Shown: in pieces, positions 1 to 8,446 of the stretch
Position numbering within the stretch: the first letter of the stretch is position 1
Layout: every line of letters begins with the position of its first letter
Assembly (NCBI RefSeq): GCF_003003885.1
Contig: NZ_PVWN01000048.1
Location: 1 to 34,786, forward strand
DNA: 34,786 bases
Direction of reading: 5' to 3'
Source: Chlorogloea sp. CCALA 695
Lineage (GTDB): Bacteria > Cyanobacteriota > Cyanobacteriia > Cyanobacteriales > Chroococcidiopsidaceae
Program-made: the position numbers and the translations under genes
Notes under the pieces: model-generated
The model's input: only the letters and a program-made list of their open reading frames with translations
Told to the model about the DNA's origin: nothing
The model's database searches: none

Positions 1-571
1 CCTCGGTGGAGGCTGGTGCAACTTCTGCCGAGATATTAGTCTCATCAACTGGTTCGCTTGGAGTTTCTACTACTTGGGGTTCTGGTAAAGGAGTACGATT
101 ATCAATTATTTCAACTCTTGAATTTACTTGCGGCTTGGGAGTAGTTTTAGGTGCAACGGGGGTTTTTGATGGAGTCGATTTGTTCAACAACTGCTGAAAT
201 TGGTTTGTTAAGCCGTTAACAGCGCCACCAATGCCAGAAGCTACCGCCGGGACAGATTTTGATACTTGTTCGACCGTACTTGTAACGGCGGCGGTACTTG
301 GTATTGTTTGTTGGGCTTCGGGCGTAAGCTGGCGGCGCAACTGCAAAGTTTGACTAATAGACCAACCTAATAAAGCAACACTTGCAGCGTGACCGAGCAA
401 TAACCCGCCCGTAATGCGACTTCCATACACCCACAAGACCAAAGCGTAGAATAATCCTACCCCACTCCAGATAAAATCATTTTTGCGATGTAATTCTGGA
501 AAAAAGAAGGCAGCCATATAAAGGGCAAAGCTACCAAGACCGACTGCTAACGCCAGAATATAAGCCAACAT
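1..571 (-). CDS. ycf66: Ycf66 family membrane protein, 3' end cut by the window
   Basis: Read on the minus strand from an ATG at 571, this frame stays open to the window edge (190 codons). The start is supported by an AAGGAGT ribosome site just upstream. The N-terminus begins MLAYILALAVGLGSFALYMA and continues with FFFPELHRKNDFIWSGVG, which I recognise as Ycf66, a family of cyanobacteria and some plastids. About three hydrophobic segments lie in the first 75 residues (roughly 1-22, 35-52 and 55-72). After that comes a Pro/Thr/Val-rich, low-complexity tail that is probably cytosolic or lumenal. The molecular function of Ycf66 is not established. The gene diverges from gnd. The C-terminus is missing only because the window ends, so nothing suggests it is broken. 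Confidence 0.88.
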   Translation of the reverse strand, partial: MLAYILALAVGLGSFALYMAAFFFPELHRKNDFIWSGVGLFYALVLWVYGSRITGGLLLGHAASVALLGWSISQTLQLRRQLTPEAQQTIPSTAAVTSTVEQVSKSVPAVASGIGGAVNGLTNQFQQLLNKSTPSKTPVAPKTTPKPQVNSRVEIIDNRTPLPEPQVVETPSEPVDETNISAEVAPASTE

Positions 572-674
572 AATTGTGGGTACTCCTTACAATTTCAAAC
601 TAGATATCTCAATTTTGCAAGAGAATTGTTGAACTAGATACAAACAAAAATTATTTATGTGTTTACAAATAGTA

Positions 675-710
675 AGCAAAGGTCAAAATTTCTCTTTTTT
701 GACCTTTGCT
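675..710. other. Perfect 14-bp inverted repeat between divergent ycf66 and gnd
   Basis: The arms AGCAAAGGTCAAAA (675-688) and TTTTGACCTTTGCT (697-710) are exact complements around an 8-nt loop. GGGCTTTTTC follows on the plus strand. The hairpin lies about 110 bases before gnd and about 100 bases before ycf66, which point away from each other, so it does not end either gene. It could terminate a short leader or small RNA, act as an attenuator in the gnd leader, or be a large operator. The sequence does not decide between these. Confidence 0.6.
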
Positions 711-822
711 GGGCTTTTTCTAGATTTTAATTTCTTCAATGGTAAAGAACTGATAAAATCTGGCTACCCTAAGAAGGAATCAACCCTTACTGAACGCATA
801 GTGCATTAACCCGTTAAATTTT

Positions 823-2316
823 ATGGCACAACAAAGTTTTGGCGTAATTGGTCTAGCAGTTATGGGTGAAAACCTAGCGCTGAATGTCGAGCGTAATGGT
901 TTTCCTATCTCTGTTTTCAATCGTACTCCCGAAAAAACCGATGCTTTCATGCACACGCGGGCGGAAGGTAAAAATGTTCATGCTGCTTACTCCATCGAGG
1001 ATTTTGTCGCTTCTTTAGAGCGTCCGCGCAAAATTTTAATTATGGTCAAAGCGGGTGCGCCTGTAGATGGTGTTATCGACAGCCTTAAACCCTTGCTCGA
1101 CGAAGGAGACATCATTATTGACGGTGGCAACTCTTTGTATGATGATACTGCCCGTCGCACCCGCGAACTAGAACCAATGGGCTTTAGATTTATTGGTATG
1201 GGTGTCAGTGGTGGCGAAGAAGGGGCTTTAAATGGCCCTAGCATGATGCCTGGAGGCACGAAAAGCTCTTACGAGTTTTTGGAGCCAATTTTGACGAAAA
1301 TCGCCGCTCAAGTAGAAGATGGCCCTTGTGTAACTTATATTGGTCCTGGTGGCGCTGGTCACTACGTCAAAATGGTACATAATGGCATTGAGTATGGCGA
1401 TATGCAGCTAATCGCTGAAGCTTACGACCTCTTGAAAAATACTTTAGGTCTTAATCATAAACAATTGCATGAAATTTTTGCTGAGTGGAATAAGACAGAC
1501 GAACTCAATTCATTTTTAATTGAGATTACTGCTGATATCTTTAGATACATCGATACTGATACAAATCAGCCTTTGGTTGATTTGATTATGGATGCGGCCG
1601 GACAAAAAGGTACGGGGCGTTGGACGGTACAAAGTGCTTTAGAGCTTGGGGTATGTATCCCCACAATGACGGCGGCGGTAAATGCCAGAATCATGTCTTC
1701 CTACAAAAAAGAGCGGGTGTCAGCTTCGCAAGTTCTGACTGGCCCTACAGGCAAGTATGAAGGGGACTCGAAGGCTTTTATTGATGCCATCCGCGATGCT
1801 CTTTACTGCTCTAAAATCTGTTCTTACGCTCAAGGGATGGCATTGCTAAGTACGGCATCTAAGGCGTATTCCTACAACCTCAATTTGAGCGAAATGGCGC
1901 GGATTTGGAAGGGTGGCTGTATTATTCGGGCGGGATTTTTGGGTAAAATTCAAAGCGCTTTTATCGAAAATCCAGATTTGCCTAACTTATTACTTGCTCC
2001 AGAATTTAGAGAGACAATTTTGGATAGACAAACCGCTTGGCGCGAAGTGTTATCATCGGCGGCAAAATTAGGGATTCCCGTTCCGGCTTTTAGCGCCTCT
2101 TTAGACTATTTTGATAGTTATAGACGCGATCGCTTACCCCAAAATCTCACTCAAGCTCAACGAGATTACTTTGGCGCTCACACTTACGAGCGCACCGATA
2201 AAGAAGGATTCTTCCATACAGAGTGGACGCAATTCTCAGAGAACTCGGTTCAAACTTCGACTCCAGAGCCAATGCAAGCACAACCCACTACTGGGTCAAC
2301 TTCTACCACAGTGTAG
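823..2316 (+). CDS. gnd: 6-phosphogluconate dehydrogenase, decarboxylating
   Basis: This enzyme oxidises and decarboxylates 6-phosphogluconate to ribulose 5-phosphate, making NADPH in the cytosolic oxidative pentose phosphate pathway, the main dark and heterotrophic carbon route in cyanobacteria. The N-terminal Rossmann motif [12 protein letters not shown] (about 10-21) binds the nucleotide. [13 protein letters not shown] (about 100-112) and [19 protein letters not shown] (about 127-145) line the active site. K183 and E190 in [17 protein letters not shown] are the expected catalytic residues, and the family signature [12 protein letters not shown] is near 257. At 497 aa it is slightly longer than the usual 470-490 because of a Ser/Thr/Gln-rich tail after about residue 472. 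It stands alone, with the GACGTTGC palindrome just past its stop and purK converging on it. Confidence 0.97.
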   Translation: MAQQSFGVIGLAVMGENLALNVERNGFPISVFNRTPEKTDAFMHTRAEGKNVHAAYSIEDFVASLERPRKILIMVKAGAPVDGVIDSLKPLLDEGDIIIDGGNSLYDDTARRTRELEPMGFRFIGMGVSGGEEGALNGPSMMPGGTKSSYEFLEPILTKIAAQVEDGPCVTYIGPGGAGHYVKMVHNGIEYGDMQLIAEAYDLLKNTLGLNHKQLHEIFAEWNKTDELNSFLIEITADIFRYIDTDTNQPLVDLIMDAAGQKGTGRWTVQSALELGVCIPTMTAAVNARIMSSYKKERVSASQVLTGPTGKYEGDSKAFIDAIRDALYCSKICSYAQGMALLSTASKAYSYNLNLSEMARIWKGGCIIRAGFLGKIQSAFIENPDLPNLLLAPEFRETILDRQTAWREVLSSAAKLGIPVPAFSASLDYFDSYRRDRLPQNLTQAQRDYFGAHTYERTDKEGFFHTEWTQFSENSVQTSTPEPMQAQPTTGSTSTTV

Positions 2317-2333
2317 GGTTGTTTAATAATATG

Positions 2334-2356
2334 GAGACGTTGCAGTGCAACGTCTC
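2334..2356. repeat. GACGTTGC palindromic repeat, copy 1
   Basis: GAGACGTTGCA (2334-2344) and TGCAACGTCTC (2346-2356) are perfect 11-base arms separated by one base. The repeat sits in the 45-bp gap between the convergent gnd and purK genes. A close relative occurs at 15933-15953. From general knowledge, palindromes with this core are scattered in high copy in many cyanobacterial genomes. Here it may also serve as a two-way terminator, although no long T-tract follows. Confidence 0.75.
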
Positions 2357-2361
2357 TACAG

Positions 2362-3477
2362 TTAGACGTACCAAATAGATTCAATTATTTGGGCGACTTC
2401 CTCTGCGTCTGTATTACTATCTAATAACACGGTGACATGACCTAATTTTCTGCCAAGGCGCGATGTTTTTTTGTCGTACCAATACACAAAAGCGTTAGGT
2501 AAAGCGGCTAATTGTTGGCGCTTGACTAAATAATCATTTTCTGATTCTTCATAGCCTAGTAAGTTTATCATTACCGCCGCAGGGGAGCGTAAAGACGTGT
2601 TCCCTAACGGCAAATCGCAAACTGCGCGTAAATGCTGCTCAAATTGGGAAACTTCGCAAGCATCTAGCGTAAAATGCCCGGAATTGTGAGTACGGGGGGC
2701 AATTTCATTGATTAATACTTGGCGATCGCCTACTAAAAATAACTCTATCCCAAATATCCCCACTGCTTGCAGATTATGCAGCAAATTACCAGCCATTTCC
2801 TGAATTAGATTAGTAAGTTCTGTGCTAATATCCGCCGGAGCGATGACGCGATGGCAAACTTGGTTTTTTTGTTGAGTTTCAACTACTGGATAAGTAACAA
2901 TTTCACCATTGGGCGATCGCGCAGCAATTATAGCTAATTCTTTGACAAAAGGTACAAATTCCTCAACTAAAAAGGATGTCTTTTTACCTGCATTAGTTAA
3001 CTGATGTAAGGTATCAGCATCTTTAACAATAAAAGTACCTTGCCCATCGTAGCCGTGACGACGAGATTTTAACACCAAAGGAAATTGCCAAGGCTCAGAA
3101 ACATTTTCTAGGGTGGCAAACTTAGGCACAGGTAAGCCGATTTGTTGTAAGTAACAGCGCTGATGGTATTTATCTAATAAAGGTGACAAAACTTCTAAGC
3201 TGGGACGAAAACATACACCTTGCTCGGCTAAGGGTGCTAAAGCTGCTAAATCGACAAACTCATTTTCAAAGGTAACGACATCGCAGCGCGTCGCCAAGGT
3301 AGCTGTAGCTGCGGCATCATTTATAGGGGCAAAAATAGTCGATTGGGCGATCGTCACGGCTGGATCGTCTTTGTTTGGCGTTTGTATGACTAACTCTACA
3401 CCTAGCTTCTCGGCAGATTTTGCCATCATCAGTGCTAGTTGTCCCCCACCAATTACACCAACGCGCTTTATCGACAT
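2362..3477 (-). CDS. purK: N5-carboxyaminoimidazole ribonucleotide synthase (PurK)
   Basis: PurK uses ATP and bicarbonate to carboxylate 5-aminoimidazole ribonucleotide during purine synthesis; the product is then rearranged by PurE, which is not in this window. The 371-aa protein has the family's N-terminal GVIGGGQLALMM (about 7-18) and the ATP-grasp core: LKSRRHGYDGQGT (about 136-148), the EEFVPFVKELAII strand, and the metal/ATP motif INEIAPRTHNSGHFT (about 262-276). The closing YWYDKKTSRLGRKLGHV is typical of PurK. Length is normal (350-390). Its ATG lies inside the end of the upstream pentapeptide gene (10-base overlap), so the two are probably co-transcribed and translationally coupled, although no shared function is obvious. 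Confidence 0.95.
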   Translation of the reverse strand: MSIKRVGVIGGGQLALMMAKSAEKLGVELVIQTPNKDDPAVTIAQSTIFAPINDAAATATLATRCDVVTFENEFVDLAALAPLAEQGVCFRPSLEVLSPLLDKYHQRCYLQQIGLPVPKFATLENVSEPWQFPLVLKSRRHGYDGQGTFIVKDADTLHQLTNAGKKTSFLVEEFVPFVKELAIIAARSPNGEIVTYPVVETQQKNQVCHRVIAPADISTELTNLIQEMAGNLLHNLQAVGIFGIELFLVGDRQVLINEIAPRTHNSGHFTLDACEVSQFEQHLRAVCDLPLGNTSLRSPAAVMINLLGYEESENDYLVKRQQLAALPNAFVYWYDKKTSRLGRKLGHVTVLLDSNTDAEEVAQIIESIWYV

Positions 3478-3956
3478 CCTAAAGAGTAACGAGTTTCAAT
3501 CCCAGTTTTTGAATTTACACCACTTGCTTTAGCGCACAATTCTTTGATTTGCGCCCGATCTAAAATTGCATCGGTAAAATCAGCGTTGGTAATAATAACA
3601 TCAGCAAAAATTGCCCGTAGTAATAGCGCTTCAGTTAAAACTGCATCGCCTAGATCGGCTTTGGTTAAGTTTACTTGATCGACCATAGCATTACTCAAAT
3701 CTGCTCCGTGCAAGTTCGCGCCCGTCATCACCGAAGCGCTAAAAACCGCGCCGCGCAAGTCTGCATTAGAAAAATTAGCAAGTTCCATATTAGCATTAGA
3801 AAACTCTGCTGCTCTTAGAGTTTGACCAGAAAAATCCCGCCCTTTTAATTCAGCGTTACTAAAAGACAATGGAGGCGGATAATCTGTCGCCTGAGCTGGC
3901 ATTGCCCCAAAAAAAAGCACTAACATCAAAATAAAGCCTGTAAATTGCCGCCACAT
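3468..3956 (-). CDS. Secreted pentapeptide-repeat protein, probably thylakoid-lumenal or periplasmic
   Basis: The 162-aa protein starts with a classic signal peptide (MWRQFTGFILMLVLFFGAMP, then AQA before the probable cut near 23). About 17-18 A(D/N)LXX-type pentapeptides follow from roughly 33 to 138 (for example ANFSNADLRGAVFSASVM and ANLHGADLSNAMVDQVNL), which would fold as a right-handed quadrilateral beta-helix. The last 20 or so residues hold two cysteines (LCAKASGVNSKTGIETR and the terminal LGC), an arrangement I associate with lumenal pentapeptide proteins of cyanobacteria and plant thylakoids. No biochemical role is known for these. It is the first gene of a two-gene unit with purK and overlaps it by 10 bases. 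Confidence 0.82.
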   Translation of the reverse strand: MWRQFTGFILMLVLFFGAMPAQATDYPPPLSFSNAELKGRDFSGQTLRAAEFSNANMELANFSNADLRGAVFSASVMTGANLHGADLSNAMVDQVNLTKADLGDAVLTEALLLRAIFADVIITNADFTDAILDRAQIKELCAKASGVNSKTGIETRYSLGCR

Positions 3957-4037
3957 ATAAAATTTTAACTATTGAGGTGGGAATGATGCTCTTAAGCTTA
4001 CAAGACTTTTTGACCCAATTTTTGAGAGAACGAGTAG

Positions 4038-4358
4038 ATGCCGGAACTTTTGATTACTTGGTTGATTGCAACAGCAGCTTTAATGATTACAGCTTTATAG
4101 TTTCAGGTTTGCTCGTCACCAATATTATTAGTGCCGCGATTTCTTCTGTTATCTTAGGGTTAGTGAACGCTACTATACAAGCCACTATTATTCCTTTTAA
4201 CCCTACCGCTAACCTTGCTAACTTTTGGCTTATTTTTATTTGTCATCAATGCTATTGTAATTTTACTTGCTGCGAAACTGACACCAGGTTTTGTTGTGGG
4301 GGGATTTTTCCCAACTTTAATTGGTTCAATTGTTTTAACTTTAATTACAAGCAGATAA
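4038..4358 (+). pseudogene. Frame-broken 'phage holin 4_2 superfamily' membrane protein
   Basis: The 107-codon span reads as one small four-helix membrane protein only if two frame changes are allowed. Segment 1 from ATG 4038 gives MPELLITWLIATAALMITAL and hits TAG at 4098. Segment 2, in another frame, gives VSGLLVTNIISAAISSVI and then LGLVNA up to about 4190. Segment 3, back in the first frame, gives LLTLPLTLLTFGLFLFVINA, then LTPGFVVGGFFPTLIG, and ends at TAA 4356. Together these match the usual cyanobacterial member of this family (about 110-120 aa). Despite the name, these are ordinary chromosomal membrane proteins, not phage lysis genes. A single uninterrupted frame does cross the region (3977-4384), but its ends are Cys/Asn/Phe-rich nonsense. 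Real decay is most likely; two assembly indels are the alternative. Confidence 0.75.
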
Positions 4359-4384
4359 CAATGTTGGTAGGTAAGCGGCGTTAA

Positions 4385-5088
4385 ATCCTGTTAAGCATTA
4401 CTCAATAAGGCAAAACTCTTGATAGTGATCGATTCAGCAATACTTGAGCAAGTAATCCAAGTTTACTGAGTCTCAAAACTAATAGATTAACAATCTGATC
4501 GGTAGTACAATAAAAAGTGCTATAGTTGCTATTTGCAAATTTATTATCAAGGCTGACCTCTAAATAGACATATTTTGGAAAAACAGGTCAAAATAGCTAG
4601 GTTTTTTAAAGATTTTATCATTTTCTATTTAATTTAATATATAGCAATATCTCTAAATTTTTTAAGTCTTTTCTAAGTAATAGAGTAGTTTGAATTACAA
4701 TAAATATTCACAACTAATTTTGTAAACATTTCTAATTTTTTAGAATGCTCTTATCCTTAGAAACCCACTATTGGCAAGCATTGTAATACTCTAAATATGG
4801 GTAGCTACACAATCAAAAAACAAGGTAATTGCTCTGTAATAACTAATCAAACTACAAAAAAGTGGCAATACAGTAAAGATATACTTAAAGGAAGATGAAA
4901 GACATAAAAACTTAGTGTAATTTAATTAAAGCTGTCGTCAAGTGCTAAATGCTTCAAACCTATTTTAGCAAAACTCAGAAATAATTGGCAGGTTATAATT
5001 ACACTATTTGAAGTTTTTTTGGTATTAGTTAAATATAGGTTACTTAATGTAAGTTGAATGAAGCTGAATAGTAGTGTAAGAGACAAAA
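4385..5088. other. AT-rich intergenic stretch, no gene seen
   Basis: About 700 bases, clearly richer in A and T than the flanks, with many A/T runs and no HIP1 octamer. The only open frame of note is a 33-codon one at 4797-4898, which I do not accept as a gene. The stretch probably contains the promoter and long leader of the cytidylyltransferase gene at 5089, which has a weak purine-rich site (AAGAGACAAAA) before its ATG. I see no strong hairpin, tRNA or inverted repeats marking an element. Confidence 0.5.
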
Positions 5089-5895
5089 ATGAAAGTAGTT
5101 TTGTTTTGTGGCGGATTAGGAACTAGGTTAAGAGATTTTTCTGAGGCGATACCTAAACCTTTAGTCCCTATTGGGTATAGACCGATCATTTGGCACGTAA
5201 TGAAATATTATGCCTACTATGGACACAAAGATTTTATTTTATGTTTGGGTTATAAAGCTGACTTAATTAAAAGTTATTTTTTAAATTATGATGAATGTAC
5301 TTCTAATGATTTTACTTTAATTAATGGAGGAAAAGTACAATTATTAAATAGCGATATTCACGATTGGAATATAACTTTTGTTGACACGGGACTACATTCA
5401 AATATTGGGCAAAGATTAAAATTCGTCCAAAAACACTTAGAAAATGAAGAAGTTTTTTTAGCAAACTACAGTGATGGTCTTACAGATTTAGTTTTACCTG
5501 AAGCTATAGAAAAGTTTTATTTTACAGACAAGATAGCTGGTTTTTTAAGTGTAAGACCATCTCAAACCTTTCATTTAATTTCTACTCAAGAGAATGGAAT
5601 AGTAACGCAAATAAAAGATGTGAATCAAGCTAATCTGAGAATTAATGGAGGCTATTTTATATTGAAAAATCAAATATTTGATTATATCAATGACAAAGAA
5701 GAATTAGTTTATGAACCTTTCCAGAGACTAATCAATATAGAACAACTTTTTGCCTACGAATATAATGGATTTTGGGCTTGTATGGATACTTTTAAAGAGA
5801 AGCAGCAATTAGAAGATATGTTTGCTCAGGGTAACGCTCCTTGGGAAGCATGGAAACATAATAAAAACCTAACAACAGCTAGTCTAGGTAAATAA
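5089..5895 (+). CDS. Sugar-phosphate cytidylyltransferase, RfbF-like nucleotidyltransferase
   Basis: By family, this activates a hexose 1-phosphate (classically glucose 1-phosphate with CTP, giving CDP-glucose) for surface-glycan synthesis. The 268-aa protein opens with the nucleotide loop VLFCGGLGTRLRDFSEAIPK (about 4-23) followed by PLVPIGYRPIIWHVMKYYA. It keeps the RfbF-specific order: LCLGYKADLIKSYF, WNITFVDTG, a YSDGLTD metal-binding motif, INGGYFIL, and the closing FWACMDTFKEKQQLE with APWEAWK. These match CDP-glucose pyrophosphorylases better than the RmlA group. CDP-glucose 4,6-dehydratase (RfbG), the usual partner, is absent. Instead a PIG-L deacetylase follows 74 bases later. AT content is higher than in the flanking genes, suggesting acquisition. 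The exact nucleotide and sugar are inferred only from similarity. Confidence 0.85.
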   Translation: MKVVLFCGGLGTRLRDFSEAIPKPLVPIGYRPIIWHVMKYYAYYGHKDFILCLGYKADLIKSYFLNYDECTSNDFTLINGGKVQLLNSDIHDWNITFVDTGLHSNIGQRLKFVQKHLENEEVFLANYSDGLTDLVLPEAIEKFYFTDKIAGFLSVRPSQTFHLISTQENGIVTQIKDVNQANLRINGGYFILKNQIFDYINDKEELVYEPFQRLINIEQLFAYEYNGFWACMDTFKEKQQLEDMFAQGNAPWEAWKHNKNLTTASLGK

Positions 5896-5969
5896 GTAAT
5901 CTAGAAAATTTGTTGGCAATCAATGTGCAGCTATAGATTACCCTATTTAATGTAAACTTGGTCGTCGGT

Positions 5970-6623
5970 ATGCTCAATTTAAAATTCGCAGAAAAGCCAG
6001 GTTTAGCTTATAAGGTATTGTGTTTAGGCGCTCATAGCGATGATATAGAAATTGGTTGCGGAGGGACAATTTTAAAATTAATAGAACATTACCCAAATAT
6101 TGTATTTCAATGGGTTGTTTTTAGTGCTAGTTCAGAAAGAAAGAAAGAAGCTATTTGTAGTGCAAGTAAATTTTTAGCGGATGTTGCCCAAAAGCAGATA
6201 ATGATTAAAAGTTTTAGAGATGGATTTTTACCTTTTATTGCCGTGGAAGTTAAAGAAGCTTTTGAGCAAATAAAACAAACTTTCAATCCCGATCTAATAT
6301 TTACTCATTATCGTAGTGATGCTCATCAAGATCATCGTTTGATTTCTGATTTAACCTGGAATACATTTAGAAACCATTTAATATTAGAATATGAAATTCC
6401 TAAATATGATGGGGATCTAGGTAATCCTAATTTTTTTGTTCCCTTAGAAAGCTCGATTTGCCAAGACAAAATTAAACATTTAATTGATAGCTTTCCGTCC
6501 CAAAAAGATAAACAATGGTTTAGCGAAGAAACTTTTTTAGCAATTTTGAGAATCCGGGGTATAGAATCAAATGCCCCGGATAAATATGCTGAAGGTTTTC
6601 ATGTCCGCAAAATAGTTTTTTAA
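5970..6623 (+). CDS. PIG-L family (LmbE-like) N-acetyl sugar deacetylase
   Basis: PIG-L/LmbE enzymes are zinc-dependent deacetylases acting on N-acetylglucosamine-type conjugates. The metal-binding signature appears as LGAHSDDIEIGCGGTI (about 21-36; AHSDD replaces the usual AHPDD), and the second site is FTHYRSDAHQDHR (about 111-123) with its histidine and aspartate ligands. Near the end, AILRIRGIESNAPDKYAEGF is the conserved substrate-side segment of sugar-cluster PIG-L proteins. I chose ATG 5970 over an in-frame TTG at 5958 because homology begins just after it; neither has a strong ribosome site. It is probably co-transcribed with the cytidylyltransferase, shares its AT-rich character, and ends in tandem hairpins. 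The substrate is unknown; a nucleotide-linked or glycan-linked acetamido sugar is the natural guess. Confidence 0.85.
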   Translation: MLNLKFAEKPGLAYKVLCLGAHSDDIEIGCGGTILKLIEHYPNIVFQWVVFSASSERKKEAICSASKFLADVAQKQIMIKSFRDGFLPFIAVEVKEAFEQIKQTFNPDLIFTHYRSDAHQDHRLISDLTWNTFRNHLILEYEIPKYDGDLGNPNFFVPLESSICQDKIKHLIDSFPSQKDKQWFSEETFLAILRIRGIESNAPDKYAEGFHVRKIVF

Positions 6624-6627
6624 AAAA

Positions 6628-6655
6628 ATTGCCAAAAGTAGCTGCTTTTGGCAAT
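6628..6655 (+). terminator. Hairpin after the PIG-L gene
   Basis: ATTGCCAAAAG (6628-6638) pairs perfectly with CTTTTGGCAAT (6645-6655) around a 6-nt loop, starting five bases after the PIG-L stop. A run of A precedes it on the plus strand, which reads as a T-tract after the stem on the minus strand, so it may stop transcription from both sides. Confidence 0.7.
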
Positions 6656-6658
6656 AGT

Positions 6659-6682
6659 AGTAAGACAAGATTTTGTCTTACT
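6659..6682 (-). terminator. Second hairpin, overlapping the prfC stop codon
   Basis: AGTAAGACAA (6659-6668) pairs perfectly with TTGTCTTACT (6673-6682) with a 4-nt loop. It includes the last bases of prfC and lies four bases from the previous hairpin. Tandem stems between convergent genes suggest a shared transcription barrier. No T-tract follows directly, so it may rely on the neighbouring stem. Confidence 0.5.
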
Positions 6683-8312
6683 AAGGATTATTAGGATGTT
6701 GACTAGAAAGTAAAGGCGAAGTTGCACTTAGTTTTAATTCTGGACAATCACCTTCTACCTGCTGACAATTCCATTCATTGCGAAATAATAAAACTGGTCG
6801 TCCTAAGCTATCTTTGACGGTAACACTATTAAATAAGCGTCCGGCTTTTTCCAAAGCTTCCCAACCCGCCGTTACCCAACGAGCTACAGTATAAGGCAAT
6901 AAATCTAACAACGTTTCGACACCGTATTCTTGCAGCAAGCGAAACTGCACTACCTCAAATTGTAGTTGTCCTACCGCCGCTAAGATCGGTTCGCGCTTCA
7001 TTTCATCGGCGGAATACATAATTTGTACCGCACCTTCTTCTCGCAATTCCGAAACACCCTTGAGAAACTGTTTAAATTTGGAAGGGTTTGGATTTCTAAG
7101 ACTTGCAAAGATTTCAGGAGAAAAGCTCGGAATCCCCTCGTACTCTATCTTTTGTCCGTTGTAGATAGTATCGCCGATCGCAAATACGCCAGGATTATTT
7201 AAACCAATTACATCGCCAGGATAAGCATAGTCAATAGATTCTCGATCTTGAGCAAATAATTTTTGTGGACGAGATAAGCGAATCGTTTTCCCAGTACGGG
7301 AATGACTCACTGTCATATCTTTTTCAAACTTCCCTGTACAGACGCGAATAAACGCTACGCGATCGCGGTGTTTGGGATCCATATTTGCTTGTAACTTGAA
7401 TACAAACCCCGAAAACTCTGGGTAAGTAGGCTGCATTTCTCCCAAATTGCTATTACGAGCGCCAGGTTTGAGCGCGTAATCGAGGAAAGTATCTAAAAAT
7501 AGCTCTACGCCGAAGTTCGTCATGGCGCTACCAAAGAACACTGGGGTCATTTTCCCTTGGTGGACTAACTTGCTATCTAGCTCTGGCCCAATGCCTTCTA
7601 TTAACTCTAAATCGTCTTTAAATTGATGATATAAGTCTTGGTCTAGTAGCTGTTCAATGCGCGGATTTCCCAAATCTAAAATTGTGCTAGTAGCTTCGCG
7701 GCTACCGTGAGCGCTACGTTCAAAGAGATGAATTTGCTGGTTGCGGCGGTCGAATACACCTTTAAAGCGATCGCCTGTACCAATGGGCCAATTTACAGCA
7801 TAGGTCTGTAAGCCTAATTCTTGCTCAATTTCGTCTAATAGTTCAAGTGGTTCTCGTCCAGGGCGATCAAGCTTATTGACAAAAGTAAAAATCGGCAACT
7901 TTCGCATTTTACAAACTTCAAATAACTTGCGCGTTTGCGGCTCTAAGCCTTTAGCTGCGTCAATGAGCATGACGGCATTATCCGCCGCCGCCAGAGTACG
8001 ATAAGTATCTTCACTAAAATCTTGGTGTCCGGGAGTATCAAGCAGATTGATTTGACAATTGTGATACTCAAATTGCAACACGGTAGAAGTGATCGAAATA
8101 CCCCGTTGCTGTTCCATCGCCATCCAGTCTGACGTAGCTTTACGCTGCGCTCGGCGGGCTTTGACGGCTCCCGCTTCGTGGATTGCTCCTCCGTAGAGCA
8201 ACAGCTTTTCTGTGAGCGTAGTTTTACCCGCGTCGGGGTGAGAAATAATTGCAAAATTGCGTCTATGCTCAACGGCTGTTTGTAATTCCGCCTCAAGGTC
8301 AGTGGATATCAT
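6681..8312 (-). CDS. prfC: Peptide chain release factor 3 (RF3)
   Basis: RF3 is a translational GTPase that removes RF1/RF2 from the ribosome after termination. The 543-aa protein has the G domain with P-loop [20 protein letters not shown] (about 24-43), switch I with [16 protein letters not shown], the G3 box [16 protein letters not shown] (about 90-105) with the RF3-type SEDTYR extension, and the G4 box [10 protein letters not shown]. Domain II and the RF3-type C-terminal domain ([20 protein letters not shown] and FEVVQFRL) follow. The length is near the usual 525-540 aa, with a short low-complexity tail. It stands alone; the promoter is probably in the 134-base gap shared with the divergent DUF4870 gene. 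Confidence 0.97.
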   Translation of the reverse strand: MISTDLEAELQTAVEHRRNFAIISHPDAGKTTLTEKLLLYGGAIHEAGAVKARRAQRKATSDWMAMEQQRGISITSTVLQFEYHNCQINLLDTPGHQDFSEDTYRTLAAADNAVMLIDAAKGLEPQTRKLFEVCKMRKLPIFTFVNKLDRPGREPLELLDEIEQELGLQTYAVNWPIGTGDRFKGVFDRRNQQIHLFERSAHGSREATSTILDLGNPRIEQLLDQDLYHQFKDDLELIEGIGPELDSKLVHQGKMTPVFFGSAMTNFGVELFLDTFLDYALKPGARNSNLGEMQPTYPEFSGFVFKLQANMDPKHRDRVAFIRVCTGKFEKDMTVSHSRTGKTIRLSRPQKLFAQDRESIDYAYPGDVIGLNNPGVFAIGDTIYNGQKIEYEGIPSFSPEIFASLRNPNPSKFKQFLKGVSELREEGAVQIMYSADEMKREPILAAVGQLQFEVVQFRLLQEYGVETLLDLLPYTVARWVTAGWEALEKAGRLFNSVTVKDSLGRPVLLFRNEWNCQQVEGDCPELKLSATSPLLSSQHPNNP

Positions 8313-8446
8313 GAAGTTTAGCTAGTAGGATGTTACAGGAATCAAAAATTATAGAAAAAGCGAGAAAGAGCTTGTTTTTCGGGTAACGAGCAGTAATATA
8401 GGTTGAAATCCAAAGAAAACTTATTTTTAAAGAGGTAATTATTATT

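Noticed and set aside
6-197. 63-codon plus-strand open frame at the left edge
   Set aside because: It is antisense to the Pro/Thr-rich end of ycf66 and its product has no family-like features.
987-1259. 90-codon minus-strand frame inside gnd
   Set aside because: Shadow of the strong gnd reading frame; composition is that of a reverse complement of coding DNA.
4038-4358. Evidence of a prophage from the 'holin' name
   Set aside because: This family is a chromosomal membrane-protein family in cyanobacteria and no other phage gene lies nearby.
3977-4384. A single 135-aa reading frame over the holin-type region
   Set aside because: Only its middle matches the family; both ends are Cys/Asn/Phe-rich out-of-frame sequence, while other frames give the expected family residues.
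4797-4898. 33-codon frame in the AT-rich gap
   Set aside because: No ribosome site, no recognisable homology, and frames this short are expected by chance in AT-rich DNA.
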